A program made the position numbers and the translations under genes. From positions 1 to 6,261 of the forward strand of contig JAEORN010000108.1 in assembly GCA_016840825.1 (NCBI GenBank): a DNA stretch of 6,261 nucleotides, written 5' to 3'. A model generated the notes under the pieces. That model did no database searches. It had not been told where the DNA came from and saw nothing but the letters and a program-made list of their open reading frames with translations. The stretch comes from Candidatus Thorarchaeota archaeon (lineage in GTDB: Archaea > Asgardarchaeota > Thorarchaeia > Thorarchaeales > Thorarchaeaceae). Shown piece after piece: positions 1-6,261 of this stretch; position 1 is the stretch's first letter; every line of letters begins with the position of its first letter.

Positions 1-2831
1 CTCTTGAAGGACTTACAGGACTTTTGGGTGGACTCTTAGGAGGTGCTGCAGGAGGCCTTGGAGATATAGGAGGGATTGGCGGCCTGGGATCTCTCCTTGG
101 AGCTGGAGGAGATTCTAAGGGATATGGTAGATGGGTAGGTGTCCTTTCGTATGAGGACGAGCTCTTTGTCACCCTTGTTGTCGAATCATACAACTTCACA
201 TTGAATAGCACACTGCCACTGACAGCATACAAGATCACACCTTTCATCCTCAATATTGGTCCAAAACCAATCGATAATGTCAGCCTATATCTTTCATATT
301 CACTCGATCTTTTTGGCGATGGTGAGGATGATTATGGTAAGTATTCCTTGACAAACCACCAACTATTCGCATATGGTATTTCTGAGGACTATCGAGATTT
401 CTATATTGGAATCAACTCAAGCCGAGGAATGGATGCATTTGAGGTAGGGAATTCCTCAGATGTATCGTCGCACATAACGAACGATAACCTGACAGGTTCT
501 ACTAATTTTGTAGGAGAGGTAGGACTCGGAATGAAATGGGATTTCGGGAGAATATATCCAGGAAATCCCGTGAATGTTAGTATAGCAATGGGATTTGGCG
601 AGAATAGAACTGTTCTTGATGCATCAATTGAAGCAATGTGGATCTCAAAACCCCCCTCTAGTTACTCAAGCCAAGGCGACTTTCTGATAGTGGAAGCTGA
701 TATTCCACGTACAGCTAAAGCCGGGGAAACCTACGAATCCCACGCTATTATAATGAACATTGGAGTGAATACTTCTGATGCACTATCAGCTTTAGCCATT
801 ATCAAGGACAATAATGGATCTGGAACTGCATTCATTCAGTACTTTACATTCAATGAAATCGAGCCATTTCATATAGAGGTGCTTGATACCAAATGGAAAC
901 CTGAAGAGAATGGTATGCATAATGTGATCTGGATATCGACTATTGGACTAGATTCGTTGAACAGTATTATCTCAGATATCACCACCCTTGCTGGAGGACT
1001 ACCATCATTAGCAATTAGTATTCTTGATGATTTCATTCAACGGGACGTGTTCGTTGAGAATCCTCTTGCATCCGTTTCACTATTTCCAAAGTTACTTCCG
1101 TTTGGTCCGTTCGATGTAAGATTCCCAATCGATTTTGGAATGTATACAATATCTTTGGCTTCAACATTAGATTTGGGAAACCTAACTATCACGAACGTTG
1201 GCAACGCCTCGGATTGGGGCAATGCAACATTGAATCCATCGGATAATGTTGTGGGCTTCTATAACTTCTCGATCTTCGTACTGGTACCTCCCATTACGGT
1301 AGATGGTTATCATTGGTGTGACTATGTGATCGATACAGACTTCGGATGGTCCGGAAATGTCACGCTAGAACGAGTTGTAGAATATCCACGATCAATGATA
1401 TTGATGGATACATCACATGGTGGTGGATTTGGTGCTCTTATGGGGGATGGATTCGATCTCGGTGACTCAGGCGGATTTGATACTGGAGGATTTGGCGGTG
1501 GAGGTGGCTTACCATTTCCAGGATTCCTGCTCGCACAAGACTTGGGAGATTTGGGATCTGGAGATCTAGGAGGTATCACTGATTTAGGTTCGATAATGGA
1601 CCTGTTCGACTCTATTAGACTAACGACCTTCTCAGGTCTTTCCATCATGGAAACCACTATGGCGGAGAGAGGAATCGAGATACTGGAATTACCGGGCTCA
1701 GGACTAAGCGACGCCTTCTCTGCACTTGCTGCAGCTGTGATGCTGGTTGGTCCAACTGAAGAATTCAACAGCACTCATATTGAAACATATAGAGACTTTT
1801 CAGCAAGTGGTGGAAAAGTCATAGTCTTTGGAGACTCGGATAAGAGAGGAAATCTTACGGCGCTTAATCCATTGTTACAGGCTTACGGCTATTATATGAT
1901 GGGTGAACATGACGAAGAGAATACAACTGAGATCATCCAAGGCTCGATATTGGGGACTGGAATGGATTCGATGTACTTGGGTGGAGGCACCTACATCTAT
2001 AACAACCAATCGGGAGCCTCAGTGACATTGAATGGGAAACCAGTTGTTCTGGTTGACGATACCGCCCCAGAATTGGTTCTCTTTGGTTCCTCACGAATCT
2101 TCATGAATGATAATTTAGTAAAATGTAACAACTCGATCTTGCTAGATAATCTAATTGAGTACTTGCTACAAAATACTCTCACCTGTTCTACAAGTCTTGC
2201 TGAAAACACCACTAGATACGAAGTTGGTAAGAGTATCTATCTTAATCTCTATGTAGAGGACTATAACGGAAATCCGGTCAATGACCTCTTTATTGCCATT
2301 GCTTTCGAGTTGCCCAATGGTTCTCAGGCCTTCTTCATAGCAGGATATGTCGAAAACGGACTCTACTCTTCACAGTTCCTACCAAGCTACTGGAGAGATG
2401 ATGGTGTAGTCCACGGAATATTCATTCTGCTCAGAGAGGAATATGCTGGAACATATGCAAGCATCTCATTTGAACTCTATAGACTGCCACCAACAAACAC
2501 CACAAATGGATCGGAACCATTCCTCACAATGGTTCAGGTAGCCTTTGTTACATCAATTGGAATCTTTGGCTTTATGTTCGCGATACTCTACTTGAATCGC
2601 TATCGAAGAAGGAAAAGAATGCGAATTCCAGAGATAGACATAGAACTTGCAAATGACATCGATAGTACTCTGAACATGTTCAAAGCGACGATATCTCAGA
2701 TTGATGAGCTCATAGGAAGAGAGGATATCGACCGCATACAGAAAATTGAGACCCTGAGAGGCCTCGTTAACACCCTTGAGCTGGCAGAGGAGAAGTTCAG
2801 GGAAATTAGTAATCGAATAGGAGGCATCTAA
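1..2831 (+). CDS. Large Gly-rich surface membrane protein with GIFT/GldG-like domain, Ig-like domain and C-terminal membrane helix (5' partial)
   Basis: The frame is open to the left edge (first whole codon at base 3), so the true start lies upstream; 942 residues are visible, numbered here from base 3. Order: Gly-rich stretch (1-36); beta-rich region of unknown family (about 40-220); CARDB-like adhesion/Ig-type segment (about 226-316); further beta-rich sequence; then a fold resembling the GldG/IFT52/DUF4350 amidotransferase-like domain (about 465-726), with a first strand ILMDTSH, then FSGLSIM, a hydrophobic AAAVMLVGP strand and GGKVIVFGDSD. A Gly/Asp-rich insert (about 473-532) splits this domain. 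An Ig/MG2-like domain follows (about 728-830), then one membrane helix (about 842-864), an Arg/Lys-rich stop (RYRRRKR) and a roughly 70-residue helical tail that is probably a coiled coil. All 24 N-X-S/T sequons precede the helix and none follow, so the N-terminal part should be outside. Two of only three visible cysteines (bases 2124 and 2181) flank the end of the GIFT-like domain and could form a disulfide. By analogy with GldG beside GldA, it may be the auxiliary subunit of the adjacent ABC system. Family assignments are by eye; the role is inference. Confidence 0.85.
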   Translation, partial: LEGLTGLLGGLLGGAAGGLGDIGGIGGLGSLLGAGGDSKGYGRWVGVLSYEDELFVTLVVESYNFTLNSTLPLTAYKITPFILNIGPKPIDNVSLYLSYSLDLFGDGEDDYGKYSLTNHQLFAYGISEDYRDFYIGINSSRGMDAFEVGNSSDVSSHITNDNLTGSTNFVGEVGLGMKWDFGRIYPGNPVNVSIAMGFGENRTVLDASIEAMWISKPPSSYSSQGDFLIVEADIPRTAKAGETYESHAIIMNIGVNTSDALSALAIIKDNNGSGTAFIQYFTFNEIEPFHIEVLDTKWKPEENGMHNVIWISTIGLDSLNSIISDITTLAGGLPSLAISILDDFIQRDVFVENPLASVSLFPKLLPFGPFDVRFPIDFGMYTISLASTLDLGNLTITNVGNASDWGNATLNPSDNVVGFYNFSIFVLVPPITVDGYHWCDYVIDTDFGWSGNVTLERVVEYPRSMILMDTSHGGGFGALMGDGFDLGDSGGFDTGGFGGGGGLPFPGFLLAQDLGDLGSGDLGGITDLGSIMDLFDSIRLTTFSGLSIMETTMAERGIEILELPGSGLSDAFSALAAAVMLVGPTEEFNSTHIETYRDFSASGGKVIVFGDSDKRGNLTALNPLLQAYGYYMMGEHDEENTTEIIQGSILGTGMDSMYLGGGTYIYNNQSGASVTLNGKPVVLVDDTAPELVLFGSSRIFMNDNLVKCNNSILLDNLIEYLLQNTLTCSTSLAENTTRYEVGKSIYLNLYVEDYNGNPVNDLFIAIAFELPNGSQAFFIAGYVENGLYSSQFLPSYWRDDGVVHGIFILLREEYAGTYASISFELYRLPPTNTTNGSEPFLTMVQVAFVTSIGIFGFMFAILYLNRYRRRKRMRIPEIDIELANDIDSTLNMFKATISQIDELIGREDIDRIQKIETLRGLVNTLELAEEKFREISNRIGGI
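3..110 (+). other. N-terminal Gly-rich low-complexity segment of gene 1
   Basis: The first 36 visible residues are almost entirely Gly, Leu, Ala and Ile, with units such as GGLLGG and GGIGGLGS. The segment ends abruptly where an ordinary beta-rich domain begins (YGRWVGVL). It continues an unseen upstream part, so its full length is unknown. It could be a flexible linker or a self-associating segment; nothing in the sequence decides between these. Confidence 0.6.
1419..1598 (+). other. Gly/Asp-rich insert inside the GIFT-like domain of gene 1
   Basis: About 60 codons, nearly all Gly, Asp, Leu, Phe and Ser, stand between the presumed first strand of the amidotransferase-like fold (ILMDTSH, bases 1398-1418) and its continuation (DSIRLTTFSGLSIM, from 1608). 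It has a GGFGGGGG run, then LPFPGFLLAQ, then a Leu/Gly/Asp part with DLGSGDLGG. The composition resembles the N-terminal Gly-rich segment of the same protein (GGLGDIGGIGG). The reading frame is maintained through it, so it is part of the protein and not a frameshift. Confidence 0.55.
2819..2824 (+). promoter_or_regulatory. Shine-Dalgarno sequence for the ABC ATPase
   Basis: AGGAGG lies eight bases before the GTG at 2833, inside the last codons of gene 1. It supports GTG as the true start; only one base separates the TAA of gene 1 from this start, so translation is probably coupled. Confidence 0.7.
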
Positions 2832-2832
2832 G

Positions 2833-3813
2833 GTGAGCGAGCACCCTGAACGAGAGATTGATATTATCGACCTAAAGGTCGCCTTCGGTAACTTCTATGC
2901 CCTGAAAGGGGTGTCCTTCTTTGCGAATAAGAGAGAGTTCTTAGGAATCATTGGGGCAAGCGGTGCTGGTAAGACGACAGTCCTTCGAGTTCTTACAGGA
3001 CAAATCGGCCCAACTGAAGGGAGAGCATACGTTGGAGGATTCGATGTGACCAAAAAGAGAGACCTCATTTCACTTCTTGTTGGTTATGTCCCTCAGCTTG
3101 AGCACCTATCTCTCTACTTCGACTTCAGTGCCTTAGAGAACGCCAATTTCTTTGGTAGATGCTTCGGATTGAAAGAGAATGTGATCGAAGAGAGGGCTAG
3201 GAACATTCTCGAGATCCTAGGGTTTGATGAGGATCTCATGACAAAGACAGTGTCTAGACTTTCAGGTGGAGAACGGAAGAGAGTGTCCATATGTCTTGGG
3301 ATGATCCACGACCCACCCGTCCTGCTCCTCGACGAGCCAACGACAGGACTTGACGCACACCTGCGACATGAGACTTTGAACTATCTTAAGGAACTCAACT
3401 ATGAGCTCGGAACTACAATGGTGATTATCAGTCACGACCTAGAGATCGTTGACTATTGCACACGTGTTGCACTGCTAGAGGATGGACTAGTGAGTCAATT
3501 TGGGACTCCTCTAGAGTTGATCTCAACACTACCCGGAAAGGGAGAAGGTCTTAGTCTGCATCTCCCTAACCTGAGTAGATGGATGTTGAACAAGGTAGAA
3601 CAACTTCCGGGAGTGAAATATTATGCGCGTTCAGGTAGGAATACCTTGAAGCTCTTCATCGAAAATCCGAAGGATAATGTACTTCCAATCATTTCTGAAC
3701 TAAACAAGCAAGGAATACCGTTTGAGGAGCTCTCACTTGTTGAAGCAGACTTCTTCGACTATTTCCAAGTAAAGCCTTGGAAGAAAAATGCACTTACAGG
3801 AGAGGTTGAATGA
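2833..3813 (+). CDS. ABC transporter ATP-binding protein (ABC-2 type, ABCG-like signature)
   Basis: This complete 326-residue protein is a cytoplasmic ATPase that should power an ABC transporter or ABC-type membrane machine. All motifs are intact: aromatic A-loop (Y22), Walker A GASGAGKT (41-48), Q-loop Gln 88 in YVPQ, signature LSGGE (143-147), Walker B VLLLDE (163-168), D-loop TGLD (171-174) and switch His 201 in IISHD. Residues about 230-326 form a C-terminal extension ending in EELSLVEADFFDYF, which resembles the C-terminal domain (DUF4162-like) of DrrA/CcmA-type ABC-2 ATPases. The signature region GGERKRVSI followed by DPPVLLLDEPTTGLD also recalls the ABCG family. The GTG start is chosen for its AGGAGG at good spacing and for the ABC domain beginning right after it. 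No permease is in the window; the neighbouring GIFT-like membrane protein suggests a GldA-like partnership, but the substrate cannot be named. ATPase identity is certain; the subfamily is less so. Confidence 0.96.
   Translation: MSEHPEREIDIIDLKVAFGNFYALKGVSFFANKREFLGIIGASGAGKTTVLRVLTGQIGPTEGRAYVGGFDVTKKRDLISLLVGYVPQLEHLSLYFDFSALENANFFGRCFGLKENVIEERARNILEILGFDEDLMTKTVSRLSGGERKRVSICLGMIHDPPVLLLDEPTTGLDAHLRHETLNYLKELNYELGTTMVIISHDLEIVDYCTRVALLEDGLVSQFGTPLELISTLPGKGEGLSLHLPNLSRWMLNKVEQLPGVKYYARSGRNTLKLFIENPKDNVLPIISELNKQGIPFEELSLVEADFFDYFQVKPWKKNALTGEVE
3798..3805 (+). promoter_or_regulatory. Shine-Dalgarno sequence for the secreted repeat protein
   Basis: AGGAGAGG sits within the 3' end of the ATPase gene, seven bases before the ATG at 3813. 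The stop of the ATPase and this start share one base (TGATG, 3811-3815), a standard arrangement for stop-start translational coupling. Together these fix the start of gene 3. Confidence 0.65.
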
Positions 3814-6261
3814 TGAAACCGTACCAGATCATTCTTGCAGTCTTATTTGTCTGTGTGTTCTTGAGTCTACAGGGAGGCACGACCACCTTAGTGGCGGACA
3901 CACAAATCACCAGCCCGGAAGGACAGATGGAGCTTGCGGACATCGCACCATTTGAGACCGCGCTGGTATGGCAGAATACAACTGGAGGACAGGTCATTGC
4001 TGTCGTGGTCGCTGACTTTGACGCGGACTCCAATGATGAGGTCGCAGCAGTCATTGCAAATGGCACACTGTTCTTCTTTGAAGATAATGGGAACAAGATA
4101 TCCCAAGTGGACCTTGCCACAACACCGAATGCGATGGTGAGTGTGGAGGCAGATGGGACAAGTGGAAGTGAGGTCCTGATAGGGACCGTTGATGGTATAC
4201 TTGTCGTAGACCTAAGTACTACGATCCTTGTTGAAGTGAACCTACCCAGTGAGGTACGGACTGTGGTTGGAGCTGACTTGAATGGCGACTCTGTCGATGA
4301 GTTCATCGCGGGAGCTGAGAACAACAAGGTCTATGCGTACAACGCTCTAGGGGCGAACGTGTGGAATTACACCACCAACGCTGCGGTGCGTCATCTTGAT
4401 TCATTTGATTCTGATACTGATACCTTTGAGGAGGTCCTTCTCGGTTCAGCACTCAGGAATATGACCTATCTTGACCACACTGGTACCAAGATATACTCGC
4501 GCCAGACGACCGCTGATATCAAATTGGTGAAGTTCGGCTATCTTGGTGGAACTGGTGCGGCTGATATCCTCTATGGAGACGGTGCAGGTAATTTCAAAGC
4601 TATTGACATCAATGGCACGACCATCCTTTCACTCAAACTCACTGATGCGATAACAGCCATTGAGGTCGCTGACCTCATGACTGGTGGTGGTAATGAGTTC
4701 ATCCTGGGTACCTCGGGTGCGGAGGTTAGAGTATACAATCAGACTGCATCTCCCAAGTGGAACAAGACACGGGCGAATGCCATCTCGAATCTTCGTGTAG
4801 CGGATGTGGCAAATCTGACAACACCTCAGCTACTTACTGCTGAAGCAGGTGGCTCAATTACCATCTACAATTCAACAGGATATCGAGTATCTCAAACGAC
4901 CATCACAGCTTACAATGGTATCCTAGAGATTGGCGACCTTGACAACTCTACCATAAACGAGTTCGTCGGTGCTGGTAACACAGGTATCGTCGCAGTCTAT
5001 GGAAGGGACCTCGATAGAGATGGGCTTGCTGATGCGCGAGAGAATAATATCGAAGGCACGCTCTACTACGACGCGGACACTGATAATGACAAGCTAGACG
5101 ATGGAGAGGAAGTTCTTACTTACGGCACCAATCCGTTACTTCCTGATACAGATGGAGATAAGCTCTCAGATTTCGCAGAGGTAGTCACCTACGGAACTGA
5201 CCCCAATGAGGTCGATACGGATGGAGATGAGCTCACAGACTGGCAAGAGGTCTATCTTGGCACTGACCCCAACGCACAGTCCTCAGACGGTGATGCCCTT
5301 ACAGACTATGAGGAGAATAATATCACCCTTACAGACCCCCTCGATACTGATACCAACAACAATGGTATCAATGATGCGCAGGATGATAATGATGGCGATG
5401 GTTTGACAAACCTGCAGGAAGTCCGCACCACACTAACTGACCCGAATGATGTTGATACTGATAATGACGGGACCTCTGACTATTATGATGATGAGGACTC
5501 AGATGGACTGGCTAACTGGAAAGAAATCCAAGTGGGCTCGGATGTTCATGACCCGGATACAGATGACGACCTGTTACTCGATGGGGCGGAGGTGAAAATC
5601 TGGAAGACCTCACCAACAGATCCAGATACTGATAACGACCAATTGACGGACTGGGAGGAGATCACCATCGTCCACTCCGACCCTCGAGTCGCGGATACTG
5701 ATGAGGACGGACTCGACGACTTTGCGGAGTACTATGACTATGGTACGAACGCCTCTGACGCGGATACCGACCATGACAATTTAGATGATTACGATGAAAT
5801 CATCACATATCAGACGAATGCGACGAACCCAGATACAGATGCTGATACTTTGCTTGATGGCGATGAAGTACACATCTATAAAACTGACCCTAATTCGAAT
5901 GACACCGACTTGGATGGTGTGACAGATGACGACGAGATCCTAGTGTACTTCACTAATGCGACAAAATCGGATACTGATGGTGATACACTTTCTGATGGCC
6001 TCGAAATCAACACCTATGGAACAAATGCGACAAACAAGGACACTGATGGGGATCTTATCTTCGACCAGCATGAGATCAAGTACTGGAATGCCTCAGTAGC
6101 CAAGAACGCGCATTTCTTTGATGCGGTCTTGACTGACTACGAGTTCGATACTGATGGCGATAATCTCTCGAATGGTGATGAGATCTACTGGACCAAGACC
6201 TCACCTATCCTCGCTGATACAGATGGGGATTCAACGAATGATGACCTTGAGGACAGTGACC
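3813..6261 (+). CDS. Secreted beta-propeller protein with thrombospondin-type-3-like calcium-binding repeats (3' partial)
   Basis: The frame is open from the ATG to the right edge without a stop, giving 816 visible codons; the C-terminus, including any membrane anchor, is missing. Residues 1-28 look like a Sec signal peptide: MKPYQ, a hydrophobic core (IILAVLFVCVFLSL) and a possible cut after LVA. Residues about 55-396 hold eight repeats of about 44 residues of the pattern V-x-x-A-D-x-(D/N)-x-D-x-x-x-E-(V/F)-hydrophobic-x-G, typical of FG-GAP/VCBS beta-propellers; the ADF/GDL position falls at residues 68, 114, 155, 197, 242, 287, 331 and 375. From residue 399 comes an array of Asp-rich TSP3-like repeats (DTDGDGLTD type) that should bind calcium and form a stiff stalk. 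At least 17 N-X-S/T sequons suit an extracellular glycoprotein. The only visible cysteine is in the signal peptide. The operon position suggests it works with, or is handled by, the ABC/GIFT-like pair; it could equally be a surface adhesin or a structural layer protein. Confidence 0.93.
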   Translation, partial: MKPYQIILAVLFVCVFLSLQGGTTTLVADTQITSPEGQMELADIAPFETALVWQNTTGGQVIAVVVADFDADSNDEVAAVIANGTLFFFEDNGNKISQVDLATTPNAMVSVEADGTSGSEVLIGTVDGILVVDLSTTILVEVNLPSEVRTVVGADLNGDSVDEFIAGAENNKVYAYNALGANVWNYTTNAAVRHLDSFDSDTDTFEEVLLGSALRNMTYLDHTGTKIYSRQTTADIKLVKFGYLGGTGAADILYGDGAGNFKAIDINGTTILSLKLTDAITAIEVADLMTGGGNEFILGTSGAEVRVYNQTASPKWNKTRANAISNLRVADVANLTTPQLLTAEAGGSITIYNSTGYRVSQTTITAYNGILEIGDLDNSTINEFVGAGNTGIVAVYGRDLDRDGLADARENNIEGTLYYDADTDNDKLDDGEEVLTYGTNPLLPDTDGDKLSDFAEVVTYGTDPNEVDTDGDELTDWQEVYLGTDPNAQSSDGDALTDYEENNITLTDPLDTDTNNNGINDAQDDNDGDGLTNLQEVRTTLTDPNDVDTDNDGTSDYYDDEDSDGLANWKEIQVGSDVHDPDTDDDLLLDGAEVKIWKTSPTDPDTDNDQLTDWEEITIVHSDPRVADTDEDGLDDFAEYYDYGTNASDADTDHDNLDDYDEIITYQTNATNPDTDADTLLDGDEVHIYKTDPNSNDTDLDGVTDDDEILVYFTNATKSDTDGDTLSDGLEINTYGTNATNKDTDGDLIFDQHEIKYWNASVAKNAHFFDAVLTDYEFDTDGDNLSNGDEIYWTKTSPILADTDGDSTNDDLEDSD
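3980..4997 (+). other. Eight FG-GAP/VCBS-like propeller repeats in gene 3
   Basis: Each unit of about 44 codons starts with a hydrophobic strand ending in AD, GD or similar, then an Asp/Asn-rich loop, then E-(V/F)-hydrophobic-Gly and an edge strand such as VYAYN or ITIYN. Blades 1, 3 and 8 keep the best loops (ADFDAD, ADLNGD, GDLDNS); blades 2, 5 and 7 have lost most of the acidic residues. Eight units could be one eight-bladed propeller, or seven blades plus a flanking strand pair. Confidence 0.65.
5007..6261 (+). repeat. Tandem TSP3-like repeats, about 19 motifs, main period 69 bp (23 residues)
   Basis: The repeats follow D-T-D-x-D-x-L-x-D-x-x-E-(V/I)-x-x-Y-x-T-(N/D)-(P/A)-x-x-x. The most regular block has motif starts at 5556, 5625, 5694, 5763, 5832, 5901, 5970 and 6039, seven exact 69-base steps. 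Earlier repeats vary in length, including short units (DTDNDGTSDYYDDE), as is usual for TSP3 arrays. The unit starting at 6039 is lengthened to 36 residues. The array continues past the window edge. The DNA copies are well diverged, so this is an old protein repeat rather than a recent DNA expansion. Confidence 0.85.

Noticed and set aside
24..26. TTG at 24 as the start of gene 1
   Set aside because: The same frame is open back to the window edge with the same Gly/Leu-rich composition, and no Shine-Dalgarno precedes it; the gene is simply cut by the edge.
1322..1774. 150-codon proline/serine-rich reading frame on the - strand
   Set aside because: It is the antisense of the Gly-rich insert of gene 1 (Gly codons read as Pro), with no recognisable domain.
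3813..3900. Lipoprotein signal peptide using Cys 14 of gene 3
   Set aside because: The cysteine sits inside the hydrophobic core as FVCV, without a lipobox (L-x-G/A-C), and too early in the signal sequence.
3934..4140. Small + strand reading frame in another frame of gene 3
   Set aside because: It overlaps the propeller coding sequence completely and has no plausible start signal or domain.
3794..4327. 177-codon reading frame on the - strand
   Set aside because: It lies opposite the start of gene 3, which has a signal peptide, Shine-Dalgarno and recognisable repeats; the antisense product is Ser/Thr-rich without any motif.
5206..5406. 66-codon + strand reading frame, Met- and Ile-rich
   Set aside because: It is a frame-shifted reading of the Asp-rich repeats, where GAT-rich codons read as ATG; its composition is artefactual.
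5007..6261. CRISPR or recent tandem DNA duplication
   Set aside because: The repeats are diverged at DNA level, have coding periodicity and no unique spacers; they are protein repeats.
5007..6261. Dockerin or EF-hand repeats
   Set aside because: The loops resemble calcium loops, but the long unbroken run of DTDxDxLxD units with E-V-x-x-Y-x-T-(N/D)-P spacers fits TSP3-like arrays, not the paired 22-residue dockerin module.

Overview
The window holds three genes in a row on the + strand with no intergenic DNA to speak of. The first runs in from the left edge, the second is complete, and the third runs off the right edge. The layout is (1) a large glycine-rich, N-glycosylation-sequon-rich surface protein with one C-terminal membrane helix (1-2831, 5' partial); (2) an ABC transporter ATPase (2833-3813, GTG start, one base after gene 1 stops); (3) a secreted protein with a signal peptide, an eight-repeat FG-GAP/VCBS-like beta-propeller region and a long thrombospondin-type-3-like calcium-binding repeat array (3813-6261, 3' partial, start overlapping the stop of gene 2 as TGATG). 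The tight packing and a Shine-Dalgarno-like sequence before each internal start point to one translationally coupled operon.

The organism is most likely an archaeon. Both outer proteins are packed with N-X-S/T sequons (24 in gene 1, at least 17 in gene 3), both are large Asp/Thr-rich surface proteins with little cysteine, and the base composition is moderate. The style recalls Asgard archaea such as Thorarchaeota, but that is only an impression from the protein style; no phylogenetic marker is present.

How the genes may work together (inference): gene 1 carries, outside the membrane, a domain that reads like the GldG/IFT52-type 'GIFT' or glutamine-amidotransferase-like fold found in ABC-transporter auxiliary proteins, followed by an Ig-like domain, a membrane helix and a cytoplasmic coiled-coil tail. 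The adjacent ATPase has all the motifs of an active enzyme plus a C-terminal domain typical of ABC-2 type ATPases. No permease lies in the window, so it should be upstream or downstream, or encoded elsewhere. A working model is an ABC-driven envelope system in which the gene 1 protein is the exterior auxiliary subunit and the gene 3 protein is a secreted or surface-attached partner or substrate.

No RNA genes, mobile elements, CRISPR arrays, promoters or terminators were found. No stretch over 300 bases lacks a gene.
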